DNA of 64,000 bases from Halorubrum sp. Atlit-26R (GTDB lineage Archaea; Halobacteriota; Halobacteria; Halobacteriales; Haloferacaceae). Made by a program: the position numbers and the translations under genes. The first letter of the stretch is position 1, and every line of letters begins with the position of its first letter. Shown here piece after piece: positions 13,560 through 23,584 of the stretch. The DNA lies in NCBI RefSeq assembly GCF_003666015.1, contig NZ_QPLT01000013.1, forward strand, positions 1 through 64,000. The letters are read 5' to 3'. Under the pieces are notes generated by a model. That model was given only the letters and a program-made list of their open reading frames with translations. It had not been told where the DNA came from and ran no database searches.

Positions 13560-16500
13560 CTAATCCGTCTCAGCAACGATCGGACTATAGGTGAGATCTT
13601 CATCGCCACTTCCTGCTCGAGCACTCCCCTCACCGAGGTCAGTGAGATAGTTCTGTGTGAACGCGACCTGTTCGTCTGTCAGGTCATACAACTCACCCAT
13701 CAACACATCGACGTCGTCGACGATTGGGCGGAGTGCCGTCATCCGGAAGCTCGATCCACTAAACCCGTCCTTCATCCGGGACCAAAGCGTGTCTGCGAGT
13801 TCGATAATCTCGTTTTCGTACTCCTCAACCACAGATTCATCGGGCCATGGGAACGCCGAGAGTTGCGTCCAATTGTGGTGATGCTGATTGCCGTACGTCA
13901 TCCAATAGACGTAGTACAGCGAGGAATTCAGCACCAAGAACGCTGTCTTCTGTTCTAATTCCGAGTCAAAGTAGACTGGGTCTACATCGGTTGCATCGTA
14001 TAGCTTTCCTAGCATGGGGTTCATCCAGTAGCCGACCCCGCGGGTCCGCCATACTGAATAGGCATCACAGTCCGGCTGCTCTCGGGTATACTTGTCATCG
14101 AAGATTGTATTGGACTGCTCCTTCAGCGTCGTTAGCAGCTGATGTTTCGTTTCTCCTCCGATCTTGGGGAGGAGTGGCCCGTCAGATCCCTCGCCGCCAA
14201 TACGGTCTCTAAGGATCAGCCCATCCACTGGACTGTATTCGAGAGTTTCGAAGCGGTGCTGTCTGTTATCTCGGTTGAACACGGTGAAGTCGCTCGTGTG
14301 GATGGTCCCCGTCGTATCTGTGTTCTTCTGCCCCGAAAGGAGCGCAACACGGACTAGGGCGTTCTCGAAGACACCGACCCGTCCCCACATCCCGAAACAG
14401 GCCACACGTGCGGGGTCAAGCGTGGAACGGAGCAGATCGTGGAACTCCTCAAGCGATGACTGATAGATTAACCGGAGGGTCGTGACGTTGCCGAAGTAGC
14501 CCTGGTCGGCCGTCAGTTGTAGCTGCCGTTCGACGAACGGCGCCGAAACATCGTTCACTGAGCCAGTGAGGTACGGCGCGGTGAACATCTCCTCATTTTG
14601 GTTGAGGATGTCGCCATAGGGCGGGTTGCCGATGACAATGTCAAACTCGATCTCGGGGTACATCCCGTTGGCTTCCTCGAGCGGGAGCAGCTCGGGGAAC
14701 TCGATATCCCAGTGTAACGGCTTCCCCGTGATGTGATAGAGGTCGTACCGTGTCGGCTGCCGCTCAACGACGTCGAAGACGAATCCGGCGTCGAGGAGCT
14801 GGCGGAGGTCGTCGGCGATGTCCTGGTGTTCCGCGAGCTCGCCACGTGCGCCGCCGGCCTCTTGGATGCGCTCCCCGACGTCAAGTGTCGCGCTCTTGTT
14901 CGTGTCCCGCCACTCTTGCCACTCGAACCCGGCATCAGCAAGCAGTTCTTTGTCTTCTTCAGAGAGTGCGATCGTGTCGCCGTCCTCATCCCACCGCTGA
15001 GCCTTCACTGACTGTACGGTCGGGTGGAACTCGCCGTCCGGGATCGACGCAACGAGGGCATCAAAGTCCTCAACGCCGGTCACCTCCGACTCAAACGTGT
15101 GAGTTAGGTTTCGGAGGAACTTCTCATCACGGTCCTTGCGGATCTGTTGTTCGAGTTTCATCACCTCCTGGCGCGTGCCCTTGTTCTCGAACTTGTAGGC
15201 ACGCCGCTTTTTTGCGAGCGTTGGGAGCCGCTCGTCGATAGCTCCGAACTGTGTCTGTACATCCCCTCTGACCGGGAAGCCAACGAGAGAGTTTCCGGCG
15301 ACGATATTCACATCGATGTTGGGGAGCCGTCCGAACTCCTCGTTCCAACTGTTGCCCTCGATGATCTTCAGCCAGATGCGAAGCTTTGCGATCTCGACGG
15401 CGACGTCGTCAACGTCGACACCGTAGATGGCGTGTAGTGCGAGCTCCTGCTTCGCGTCGTATCGTTCCTGGGGCGACGGCTCTTCGCCGCCGTTGAGCCC
15501 ACGGAGGAGCGAGAGCTGTACCTGGTGGAGCTCTTCCATTGCTGTCGTCAGGAAGTGCCCAGAGCCGCAGGCTGGGTCGAGGATGGTTAGGTCTGTGAGC
15601 CGGTCGAGGATGTCCTCTAGCGCACTCGGGTTCGCACCGTACATCGCTGCGCCGTCTTCGACGTGCCGCAGGATCTCACTGAGATCTGTCTGCTCAATCT
15701 GGGTGCGGACGTACTCCTCGGCATCGTCGTCAGAGTGCTCGACAAACGCCTTGACGAAGAGGTCCTTCACCTTCGGATCAACTGTCTGCTCGGAGAGGTG
15801 GCGCGTCACGTCGTTGGGTGTGTAGTACGCGCCGATCTCTTTCTGGCGTCCTTCCTCACCGCCGATGTGGTTGATCGTCTTCTCGAACACGCTCCCGAGG
15901 ATCGCCGGATCGAAGTTTTGTCCGCTCATCTCCAACCGGTGTCCCTCGATGAGGTCTTCGATGACGGTGGGGAGTGTCCGGTCCACAAGGTTGTACTGCG
16001 ACTCGTTCGGGACGTTCTCACGGAAGAGGCCGCCGTTCAGGTACGGCACATCTGCGTACCGGCCAGTTCGGAGTTTGGGACGGCGATCGCCTTCATCCGT
16101 GTTAAATAGGTCGTAGAACAGCGGCTTGATATACGCCTCGTAGAGCGTTCCAGGGATGGACTCGGCATTATCCTCGTAGTCTCGAACCAGTGTCCGCAGG
16201 AAGCCGTCTGGGAGGACGTCGCGCGTTTCGAGGAACTTGATGAACAGTAGGCGGTTCATCAGTGTGACAGCGAACAGGTCCTGGTCCTCTTCGGTCGTCT
16301 TCGGTGGAGCTTGGATGTCATCTCGAAGACACGTGTCGTACTCGTGTTCGTCGCTCTCGCCGAACAACAGCTCGATGTACAGCTCGTAGAACTCCTCGAC
16401 GTCCGCGGTTCGGGTGTCGCGGAATTCCTTTGGAGCGGTCTGGGTCAGGAGTGTGTGTAGACCCTCTGGATTAAACACCGAGACGAACGTCTCCAGCGTC

Positions 16501-17072
16501 TCCTCAATATCGACATCACCTACACTGCCAGACCCCAAGTACCCGAGGTCACGGGCGACAGCGTTGATGACAGGTCGGAGGTCCAAACGCTCTACCTCAC
16601 TGAATTCGAGGAAGTCACCTCCGTGCTCGGCACGGTAGACTACCCACTCGAATCCATCAGTAGCGATCCCGTAGTCGGGCCAGGCCTTGTTTGAGAGATA
16701 GTCGCCAACGAGCTCCTGTTCAGCGCGGTCGATCTTATTCGGAGACTTATTCTCCCCGATGACAACGAAATCACCACCGCGCTCAACCAGACGGAAGTCA
16801 GGGGCTTCCCGTTGGGTCGTGCCAGCAGCCGACCGTTGGCTGGCGGGACGGCCAGGTTCACGGTTCAGTCCGACGGCCTCGAGCAACGGCCAGATGAGAT
16901 TCCCTTCAGTCCACTCTTCGGGCTGATTGCTTAGCGCGTCGATCGTAAGCGTTTCGTCGCCTGCGAGAACTCGTTCAACCAGGTGGGCGTCGGAAACGGT
17001 AGTGCCGAGGCTGTCCACGAAGTTCTCAAGTACTTCTCGCAACCGGCCTGACTGGGTAGAATCGGGGGACAT
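13560..17072 (-). CDS. Type IIG (Eco57I-like) restriction-modification enzyme
   Basis: 1170 aa in one chain. N-terminal nuclease of the PD-(D/E)xK type: PDFRL with Asp92, and GENKS with Glu107 and Lys109. A helical connector follows. The gamma-class adenine methyltransferase has motif I DPACGSGHF and motif IV GNPPYGD. The last 350 residues form the target-recognition domain. Such enzymes both methylate and cleave, so no separate partner is needed, and none is adjacent. Motifs are intact and the frame is open. PglX of BREX was considered, but the N-terminal nuclease and lack of other BREX genes argue against it. Confidence 0.9.
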   Translation of the reverse strand: MSPDSTQSGRLREVLENFVDSLGTTVSDAHLVERVLAGDETLTIDALSNQPEEWTEGNLIWPLLEAVGLNREPGRPASQRSAAGTTQREAPDFRLVERGGDFVVIGENKSPNKIDRAEQELVGDYLSNKAWPDYGIATDGFEWVVYRAEHGGDFLEFSEVERLDLRPVINAVARDLGYLGSGSVGDVDIEETLETFVSVFNPEGLHTLLTQTAPKEFRDTRTADVEEFYELYIELLFGESDEHEYDTCLRDDIQAPPKTTEEDQDLFAVTLMNRLLFIKFLETRDVLPDGFLRTLVRDYEDNAESIPGTLYEAYIKPLFYDLFNTDEGDRRPKLRTGRYADVPYLNGGLFRENVPNESQYNLVDRTLPTVIEDLIEGHRLEMSGQNFDPAILGSVFEKTINHIGGEEGRQKEIGAYYTPNDVTRHLSEQTVDPKVKDLFVKAFVEHSDDDAEEYVRTQIEQTDLSEILRHVEDGAAMYGANPSALEDILDRLTDLTILDPACGSGHFLTTAMEELHQVQLSLLRGLNGGEEPSPQERYDAKQELALHAIYGVDVDDVAVEIAKLRIWLKIIEGNSWNEEFGRLPNIDVNIVAGNSLVGFPVRGDVQTQFGAIDERLPTLAKKRRAYKFENKGTRQEVMKLEQQIRKDRDEKFLRNLTHTFESEVTGVEDFDALVASIPDGEFHPTVQSVKAQRWDEDGDTIALSEEDKELLADAGFEWQEWRDTNKSATLDVGERIQEAGGARGELAEHQDIADDLRQLLDAGFVFDVVERQPTRYDLYHITGKPLHWDIEFPELLPLEEANGMYPEIEFDIVIGNPPYGDILNQNEEMFTAPYLTGSVNDVSAPFVERQLQLTADQGYFGNVTTLRLIYQSSLEEFHDLLRSTLDPARVACFGMWGRVGVFENALVRVALLSGQKNTDTTGTIHTSDFTVFNRDNRQHRFETLEYSPVDGLILRDRIGGEGSDGPLLPKIGGETKHQLLTTLKEQSNTIFDDKYTREQPDCDAYSVWRTRGVGYWMNPMLGKLYDATDVDPVYFDSELEQKTAFLVLNSSLYYVYWMTYGNQHHHNWTQLSAFPWPDESVVEEYENEIIELADTLWSRMKDGFSGSSFRMTALRPIVDDVDVLMGELYDLTDEQVAFTQNYLTDLGEGSARAGSGDEDLTYSPIVAETD

Positions 17073-17617
17073 AGGAGTACTAAATCAATCGGATGACTTT
17101 GTGAACACACTCCTCCCAAGTTTACCTTCCGGTCGATGAGAGTGGCTACGAAAAGACACAGGTACAAATCGGATCAGGGCGGCGTCGGACCGGCGTACGT
17201 ATACTCTGAAGATCTTATAGCCTATTCGCGTTCTTTCCGCTGCTCCCGACTATCTCTCAGCGGTGGCTTACTCACCCTAGTGGCCACATATCCTGGACGG
17301 TCGAACCAAATGTCTAGATAGGGGCCGCAAGCTCGAAACGTGGTACTACGGCCTATCGCTCGGTTGGAATGATTCAGTAATGTATCCCCAGCGACCGACG
17401 CGGTTATCGCTCCCAAATCGGCGGCTGTCGGACCCACTCCTCGTGTTGCTGAGAGGCTCTTGTCTTATCTGGCGAAACAGGTATCGAATCATCGAATTTT
17501 GACTAATTGGCGTGAAGAATATAGGATGCGAGTCACTCATCTGCTACTGTCAACTGACCGTATGCGCCAGCATACGGACAAGCTACATACCTCTACTGCG
17601 AAGCCCTCAATGGCTGC
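17073..17617. other. Intergenic region between the RM gene and a small ORF
   Basis: About 545 bp. Several short frames are open on both strands, but none has halophile-like composition. The phrase cggtcgatgagagtggct near 17132 resembles the subterminal part of the cassette left ends (cggtcgatgagagctgct), without the terminal repeat, so a degraded cassette end is possible. Confidence 0.3.
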
Positions 17618-17956
17618 CTATAGATAGCCTAACTCACGGAGACGCTCGCGCAGTTCATCATCAGAAACTGCTTCGCTAACTGCCACACTCACGTCTTCGT
17701 TGCGTTGTTCGAGGACGCTAAGCAATTGTCTCGCAGTCCTGAGTTTGTACCTGGCGTCCGGGTCTTCCACATCGCCTTGGACCCCCTCTAATAACCCTTC
17801 TATGGTTTTGAGTAAATCTCGTGTCACGTGCTGACTACGAGGATGGGTGTGATATAGATTACTGGCGATTCCCAGAGCAACCTGCGAGATAAATTTCCCG
17901 TACTGAGCGATCCGTGAATCGCCTGTACTGACCGCGACTGGGTCAGAATATCCCAC
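17618..17956 (-). CDS. Hypothetical helical protein, 112 aa
   Basis: Starts MGYSDPVAVSTGDSRIAQYG. Almost entirely helical by composition, with NLYHTHPRSQHVTRDLLKTI and an acidic C-terminus (SDDELRERLRELGYL). No known domain recognised. It stands alone between the RM gene and the DICT gene, transcribed away from the latter. Confidence 0.5.
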   Translation of the reverse strand: MGYSDPVAVSTGDSRIAQYGKFISQVALGIASNLYHTHPRSQHVTRDLLKTIEGLLEGVQGDVEDPDARYKLRTARQLLSVLEQRNEDVSVAVSEAVSDDELRERLRELGYL

Positions 17957-18034
17957 TAGCTGAGGATCTCAACAGAGCGAGTGTACATGAACGCAGACAT
18001 GTTTTTAACCGGCTGATTCGTATTACGTGTGATT

Positions 18035-18822
18035 ATGACTGCGTCGATACGCGATTTTTTAACGAGATTGAAGATCCCAACCGGAACTTGATCGTTCTCG
18101 ATCAGTCCTCACCGGCCCCTGTCCGTGGTCTGTTAGACCGGTTAGTTGAGGGCCAACCAGTGTCTATCAGTGAAATTGACACTTTCGAAACTGAATCCAC
18201 CGGCGACGAGGATAATACTGATATCGTCGCACTAGTCGAAAACGGTGACATACTTGCTCGGTCCACCCTGGACGAATTGCTTGAATCGATCTTATTGATC
18301 AATTCCGATTTGTACAGAACGGGTGCAATCGATCTTGGCGATGTAGTCCTCCCAGACGTACTCAGAGGGCTTGATGAGGTTCCATTTCGACTTCGTGGGT
18401 ATCCAAAGTCGAACAAAGAAAAACTTCTGTTGATAATCATTTCACGGGTTATCGAGCGAATTGCCGCTGAAACAGGGGACGGGACGCTTCGAGCATCATT
18501 TCAACGACTGTCACGAATCCAAGACGAGAAGAGTACCTACGATGTATATGACACCCTCAGCAACACAGGCGTAGAGGTCCATATCTATGGGGTCGACGAT
18601 CTTGATTCCTCGGAAACACCCCCTGTTCTGGTTCATACAGGAACGTCTTATCCGTACAAGCGGTCGTGGTTTGTTGTTTTCAACCCGCCGGCAGGGACCG
18701 ATACAGCGGATTATGCTGCACTCGTAGCACTCGAAGATGAACCCAACGTCTGGGATGCTTTTTGGACTTTCCGGCCCGAGCTTGTAAGCCAGATCGAGAA
18801 TTATATCGCGGAGAATGTGTAG
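18035..18822 (+). pseudogene. DICT-type sensory-domain protein, frame broken at a T6 run
   Basis: From the ATG at 18035 the frame MTASIRDF runs into a run of six T (18055-18060) and soon stops. With seven T it reads DFFNEIEDPNRNLIVLDQSS and joins smoothly to the open frame that ends at 18822. The protein would be about 263 aa with the haloarchaeal DICT pattern: an acidic N-terminal part, FRLRGYPKSNKEKLLLIIIS, VYDTLSNTGVEVHIYGVDD and YKRSWFVVFNPP. DICT is a sensory domain linked to light and redox signalling. As given, translation could only begin at an internal codon (18088, ATC is not a start; first ATG later). Likely a one-base error or recent mutation. Confidence 0.65.
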
Positions 18823-18898
18823 CAATTCCTCTCTTGACCACCAAAGACACTATAGTTGACATCTTCAGTCTTTTTTTTAGTCGAGAACCCCGACGTTT

Positions 18899-19503
18899 AC
18901 AGTAGTTGCCGAATCAAATCTTGCTCCGTACTAACCACGCCGTTGAGTTCGCGCAGATCACAATCGTAGCGGATCTCGCTGTGACAGATTCACTGAAAGA
19001 GCGAGAGAACGCCGCGTCAGCGGTGTTCCCGAGCGATGCCTCTCCACGATAAGGTGTACTCACCGGTCATCCCGGTCTGATTCGAGTGTGAACTCAGCCG
19101 TAATCTGTTGAGAGAACGAATCTACGGAAGATCTGTGTTGAGATCAGAGGTGTCTCTGGGACCGTATCAGCTGACGCTAGCACGTTGGCTAACACCCATA
19201 GATTGTACAACGACACCGCAAACAGAAAGTAGAAGCGCCACTCGTGGAGATCGATGGCAACGTCGACGAACGTAGGAAGTCGGCGCTGAGGCCGAAAGAC
19301 TTCGAGCACTCGATCCCGGACGCCATCGAACTGGTTGCTGATGGCGTCTGGTGAGAGATTGCGCAAGTGGTACAGCAGCGATTTAGCGAGCAGATTTCGA
19401 GCCGTAGCGGTGATATCGACGTGCTCGTCGCGGTCAAGTTGGAGTGCTTTCCCACCCGTATTTGCGAATTCTCGGTCAAAAGCAATCCGAGAGAGGATTT
19501 CTT
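18899..19503 (-). mobile_element. ISH3-family remnant with internal deletion
   Basis: One terminal repeat survives as ACAGTAGTTGCCGAAT at 18899-18914, close to the ISH3 end at 6839. On the minus strand 19094-19366 reads MRNLSPDAISNQFDGVRDRV, then HEWRFYFLFAVSLYNLWVLA: the N-terminal part is joined directly to the C-terminal part, so the catalytic core has been deleted. The 5' side is cut off by the cassette that starts at 19504. Non-functional. Confidence 0.75.
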
Positions 19504-20079
19504 GGCTCTGTTGAAATCCTCAGCAAGTGATATATTTCGACGTAGTCGCGGTCAATATAGAACATCACCGGACTGGTCAATACAAGAGACCAAGGCTATC
19601 AATCAGTGTATTCCGACTCATCGGTAGTCGTTTGTGTAACCGGGAATATCTCTGTGTCAGGTGAGTTGACCGGGCTGTCAGGTCCGGTGAGCCACGCAGA
19701 GAGGTAGACAACACAGGCGGCGATGACAGCCACCGGCAGCTGACCCGTAAAAACCCCATAGACAACCGTGACAGCAATCGTAGCGCGAGCGAGCGTGTGA
19801 CGTTCAGCATCGCCGTAGTACACCAATGCCGCGACAACAAGCGCTGAAAGCGTGAACCCCGCTCCAATAAAGACCTGACCGATCAGGACCACCGAATACG
19901 CAAATCCACCTATGCCAATCAGCACCAACGCCGCTGCAATATAACCACGCTTTGGGGAGGGCATGTGGACTTCGTTTCATCCAAATGTCTTAAATCACGG
20001 GCATTAGTCACGAATAAACTCTCATCGACCAGCTTTTTCAGGTGAGAATATATCTGGAAAATAGTATTTCAACAGAGCC
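19504..20079 (-). mobile_element. Cassette element A (GGCTCTGTTGAAATCC family)
   Basis: Left repeat GGCTCTGTTGAAATCCTC at 19504, right end ATTTCAACAGAGCC ending at 20079; 576 bp. It carries one small membrane-protein gene on the minus strand, reading toward the left end. The subterminal left sequence (tcagcaagtgatatatttcg) matches element C rather than elements B, D, E and F, so there are two left-end subtypes. No clear target duplication. Confidence 0.75.
19599..19964 (-). CDS. Small membrane protein carried by cassette A
   Basis: 121 aa, starting MPSPKRGYIAAALVLIGIGG. Four predicted TM segments: AAALVLIGIGGFAYSVVLIG, FIGAGFTLSALVVAALVYYG, TIAVTVVYGVFTG and LPVAVIAACVVYLSAWL, then an acidic Thr/Asp tail outside the membrane. 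No family recognised. The coding frame is intact and fills the cassette, with the stop about 95 bp from the left terminal repeat, as in cassettes B and F. Confidence 0.65.
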   Translation of the reverse strand: MPSPKRGYIAAALVLIGIGGFAYSVVLIGQVFIGAGFTLSALVVAALVYYGDAERHTLARATIAVTVVYGVFTGQLPVAVIAACVVYLSAWLTGPDSPVNSPDTEIFPVTQTTTDESEYTD

Positions 20080-20326
20080 GTTACTTCAAATGGACGCGCG
20101 ACTTCTCACAAAATAGCCGATAGGAAACGTATTCAGGCCCTGGTAGAAAGAACGTTATCCGCACGCAGCGCCGCCATAACATCGTCAACCAGTGTATCCG
20201 CTGACCGGTAAGGAAAGGCGAGATGGTGGCCATGGACAAGTCCGAGATCAACCGCCGGAACCCGGACACCGTCGGCCTCGAACACTGTTTCTGGGCCGTC
20301 TGGCAGCGCAGGAATTAGGTCGAATG

Positions 20327-21261
20327 TACTCTGTTGAATCCGCAGAAGGCGGTGGGATAGCGTCGCTCTGAAGGTGGAAGCGAAGCGGAAGAGCCGAATG
20401 TGTCCAAACTCCTCTTCCGCTTCGTTTAGCAAGCCGCGTCGCTGGCTCAAAAGCGCTGTGCCGCCAGTCCAACGGCGGTGAGTGATCCGACTGGCCACGG
20501 ATTTCCCGGCTGGAAGCATGTCACGCTCCACTTTTTGCGGGTTCACATGGATGCGACGTACCGCGAGATCGTGGATTGGGCGAGTGAGATGGATCGCGTT
20601 CGTGGTCTGTTACAGCTGTCGCGGACGGCATTTCCCGCACCCTCAACGCTGTACCGGTCGTTTGAGAGGGTGCCCATGTCGGTGTGGCGCGGTTTCCTTC
20701 GGGAGTCCGCGACCATCTGCGATCCGGGCTCGCACGGTGCCATCGATGCCACATTCTTCGACCGGGAAACGGCATCGAGACACTACCAACACCGCTCGGA
20801 TCGCCACATACGCACGCTCAAAACGACGGCGCTCGTCGATACAGACTCGTGTGCCATCCTCGATCTTCACTGCTCGGCACACTGGCCTCACGACACGCAA
20901 ACTGGCCGTCGAGTCGCCCTTCGTAACACCGAGAAAATCGAGAGTCTCGCCGGCGACAAAGGCTATGACGACCAATCGCTCCGGGACGCCCTCCGATCAG
21001 AGGGCGTCCGGCCCCTGCCGCGTCATCGGTTGTTCGCTGCGTACGATCACGCGCACAACGCACGGTTGGACAGCGGGCTATACGGCCAGCGCTGGATGGC
21101 CGAGACCGCCTTTTCGGCCATCAAGCGTCGGTTCGGCCCCGCTGTCCACCCTCGCGCGTGGTACCGCGAGTTCCGCGAGCTCGTGTTGACCGCCGCAGTC
21201 TACAACCTCGAACAGGCTCTCAAACAGTGATCCCCACGCCGTCATCGGATTCAACAAAGCA
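20327..21261 (+). mobile_element. IS5-family insertion sequence with 8-bp target duplication
   Basis: Ends TACTCTGTTGAATCCG (20327) and CGGATTCAACAAAGCA (to 21261) are imperfect inverted repeats. GTCGAATG flanks both sides (20319-20326 and 21262-21269). 935 bp with one transposase gene. The terminal repeat closely resembles GGCTCTGTTGAAATCC of the small cassettes in this window, suggesting a shared or related transposase. Confidence 0.88.
20478..21230 (+). CDS. IS5-family transposase
   Basis: 250 aa from a GTG at 20478. DDE core: GAIDATFFDR (first Asp) near residue 90, LAGDKGYDDQ (second Asp) near 158, and YGQRWMAETAFSAIKRRFG (Glu) near 208. The N-terminal region has the IS5-type sequence ATYREIVDWASEMDRVRG. 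The motif order and length fit haloarchaeal IS5 enzymes, and the frame is open, so it could act on its own ends and possibly on the related cassettes. The exact start is uncertain. Confidence 0.85.
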   Translation: MSDPTGHGFPGWKHVTLHFLRVHMDATYREIVDWASEMDRVRGLLQLSRTAFPAPSTLYRSFERVPMSVWRGFLRESATICDPGSHGAIDATFFDRETASRHYQHRSDRHIRTLKTTALVDTDSCAILDLHCSAHWPHDTQTGRRVALRNTEKIESLAGDKGYDDQSLRDALRSEGVRPLPRHRLFAAYDHAHNARLDSGLYGQRWMAETAFSAIKRRFGPAVHPRAWYREFRELVLTAAVYNLEQALKQ

Positions 21262-21335
21262 GTCGAATGGAGACACGAGTGGATAGGACGCCTGGTCAAA
21301 AGCAGCTTCGAGCTCGCCACGCAGTGGATGACCGC

Positions 21336-22949
21336 TCATCGGTCCACACCTGTTCGCGTTTCCATTCCGTTGTCAACGAGATCTTCCACAGTGACAGAGA
21401 TCTCTTCGACCCGCTCTGCCTGGCGTTCGTTGGCTGCTGCGACATCCGCGATCTCAGTACTGACTTCACGGGACTGCTCGAGTGTGTCATCGACCATCTG
21501 TGAAACCTCTTCGGTACTGGCCGCTTGGTCATCGGTTGCTTTGGCGACCTCGTCGATTCCTTGGGCGGCATCTGTGACAGCGTCGGCGATTTCTTCGAGG
21601 TTGTTCATCGCAGAGTCTACGCTCTCAACGCCGTTATCCACCTGATCGGTTACCTCATTCAGGCTCGACACCGTTTCCTTCGTATCGGCTTGGATAGTGC
21701 TCACGGTGTTTTCGATCTGGCCGGCCTGCTCCTGTGATTTCTCTGCCAGAGACTTTACTTCATCGGCAACGACAGCGAACCCAGATCCGGCGTCGCCCGC
21801 CCGAGCGGCTTCAATAGATGCGTTCAGCGCGAGCAAGTTGGTTTGATCGGCGATATCGTCGATAATCTCGACGATGTTGTCGATCTCGTTGATCCGCTCC
21901 TGAAGCTGGTCGACATCGTCGGCAACGGCCTTGGTAGCGGCGGCGACATCTTCCATGGTATCCATCGCCTCTTCAGCCGAGTCTCGCCCATCGGTGGCAT
22001 GAGATTCAGCTTCGGCACTCGTAGATGCCACTTCGTCGGCGGTTGAGGCGACCTCTTCGACAGTCGCACTTAGATTAGACACCTCACTTGCGACCTGTTC
22101 CATATTGTCGACCTGTTCGGTCGCGATATCGGTGATCTCTTGCGTACTCTCCGCGACTTGATTCGTCGAGTTGCGCAGTTCCTCGACAGATGAATCCACG
22201 TTCCCAGCGACCGATCGCTGCCGCTCCAGTTCGGACTCAATTTGCGAGCTGTACGACTGGATGTACGTATCCATCGCGACCTGCTGGTCGAGATTAATGA
22301 TCTTGAGTGCCGATAGCGCCTGCTCGATGGTCTCGTCGACGGCCGCCTCTACAGACGTTATCGGCGCATCGTCGTCTGAACTCTCAGAGTGTGACTCCTC
22401 AGCCGGGCGGACTGCCGACCCATCGCGGGCAACAGCACCCCCGTCAGTCTGGACGGCTCGGTCCTTGATATCCTCAGCGATGGCCTTAAAAATGCCTTCG
22501 TAGTAGATCGAATACGCCCCGAAGTACACTTTCGGACCCAAATCGAGCATATCGTGGATCTTTCCGATCCGAGCGCGGCTGTCGAAGTACGACTGATCGT
22601 ACAACCCGCGTCCGAGGTCTTTGAGATACTCGGCTTGACTCCGCTTTAACGCCTCGACTGACTTAGTCGACGAGTCAATAATCGCCATCGACTCGGAATA
22701 GTCCTGAAGGTGTGCGTAAAAATCCTCGACGAGGTCGTCTGCGATGTCGTTGAGCAGCGGTTCAAGCCCACTCAGCCGCTCAACGTCATCTGAGTCGAAC
22801 CGGGTGAAATCCTTTCGCCACTCAATTTCCCGACTGTCAATGCCGATCTGTTCTGTAAGCCGGCTCCCGTCTACCGTCTGTCTATTTTGATCGCTAACCT
22901 TGTACTCGTCAGATGATTGTTGCTTATCCATACCCTGTTCGAGTGACAT
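21336..22949 (-). CDS. Globin-coupled chemotaxis transducer (HemAT-like)
   Basis: About 537 aa; ATGs at 22947-22949 and 22929-22931 are both possible starts. No TM segments. Residues 30-180 form a globin-coupled sensor ([20 protein letters not shown], then [20 protein letters not shown] with the likely haem-binding His). A short linker leads to an MCP signalling coiled coil with the conserved hairpin [20 protein letters not shown]. It would sense oxygen and signal through CheA/CheW. Its stop overlaps the start of the interrupted MTH865-like gene, which hints that the two proteins act together. Confidence 0.88.
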   Translation of the reverse strand: MSLEQGMDKQQSSDEYKVSDQNRQTVDGSRLTEQIGIDSREIEWRKDFTRFDSDDVERLSGLEPLLNDIADDLVEDFYAHLQDYSESMAIIDSSTKSVEALKRSQAEYLKDLGRGLYDQSYFDSRARIGKIHDMLDLGPKVYFGAYSIYYEGIFKAIAEDIKDRAVQTDGGAVARDGSAVRPAEESHSESSDDDAPITSVEAAVDETIEQALSALKIINLDQQVAMDTYIQSYSSQIESELERQRSVAGNVDSSVEELRNSTNQVAESTQEITDIATEQVDNMEQVASEVSNLSATVEEVASTADEVASTSAEAESHATDGRDSAEEAMDTMEDVAAATKAVADDVDQLQERINEIDNIVEIIDDIADQTNLLALNASIEAARAGDAGSGFAVVADEVKSLAEKSQEQAGQIENTVSTIQADTKETVSSLNEVTDQVDNGVESVDSAMNNLEEIADAVTDAAQGIDEVAKATDDQAASTEEVSQMVDDTLEQSREVSTEIADVAAANERQAERVEEISVTVEDLVDNGMETRTGVDR

Positions 22950-23584
22950 TAACATAAAAAATAACCCCACTAATTATCAGACCTAGTAACAGATTATGCG
23001 GACGAAACCCTCGAATCGGTACAGACGGAACACGGGTCACCGATCGGCGCTACAGGACATATAAATAGCTCCGAGAATATTAAGAAAAATGAGTTCTGTA
23101 GTGACTTCGAGATGTTCAACGTCAACGTGTTGATCGCGACTGTCGCGAGGATCGACCCGTCGATCGCGTCCGTCGACGCCCCTGGACGACTCGACATGGG
23201 AACCGTAGCCCCGGTGAACGTGATATTGCGGAGTTCCGCGGAGGCTGACGTGGAACTCCTGCTCGACGCGGACCGAGGCGGTTCCGGCGTCAGCCTCCCG
23301 CTCGAACGCCCACACACCGTAACGTGTGTCCCGACAGAATCGACAGCAACAGGGTCAAAATCACAGTCTTAGACACGCACAAGATCGCATCACGGCGATC
23401 CGTGACAACCGTCACGGTGGTAGCTCACCGATACAAATCTAGGTGAGTGCGATTCTGACGGAACACTCCGTTCTGGGCCAGTCGCAAATCCAGACACACC
23501 TAGGAATTAGTCCGGCTGTAGCCTCTAAGTCTTGTACTGGCTGACCTAGCAAACTCCTAAAATACACAACCGATATGACATTTT
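22950..23584. other. Intergenic region, no gene supported
   Basis: About 635 bp upstream of the transducer gene up to cassette B. Frames exist on both strands around 23037-23372, but each has unusual Arg/Ser-rich or Lys-poor composition and none resembles a known protein. A remnant gene is possible but cannot be read with confidence. Confidence 0.3.

Larger units (their letters stand above)
20133..21339 (-). pseudogene. MTH865-like gene split by an IS5-family element
   Basis: The 5' piece (21262-21339) encodes [20 protein letters not shown] through PFD; the 3' piece (20133-20318) encodes LIPALPDGPETVFEADGVRV through MAALRADNVLSTRA. Removing the IS and one 8-bp duplication joins them in frame into an 87-aa protein with the MTH865 pattern (acidic helical start, PFDLIPALPDGP, final helix LVDDVMAAL). 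Its ATG overlaps the stop of the globin-coupled transducer gene (ATGA), so the two were translationally coupled before the insertion. Function of MTH865 proteins is unknown. Confidence 0.8.

Noticed and set aside
15127-16109. Plus-strand frames opposite the RM gene
   Set aside because: They overlap conserved methyltransferase coding on the minus strand and look like shadows.
13560-17072. BREX PglX
   Set aside because: The N-terminal PD-(D/E)xK nuclease and absence of pglZ, brxC or other BREX genes favour a stand-alone type IIG enzyme.
22994-23372. Gene upstream of the transducer
   Set aside because: Frames on both strands are open, but composition is Arg/Ser-rich or otherwise atypical, and none shows a domain.
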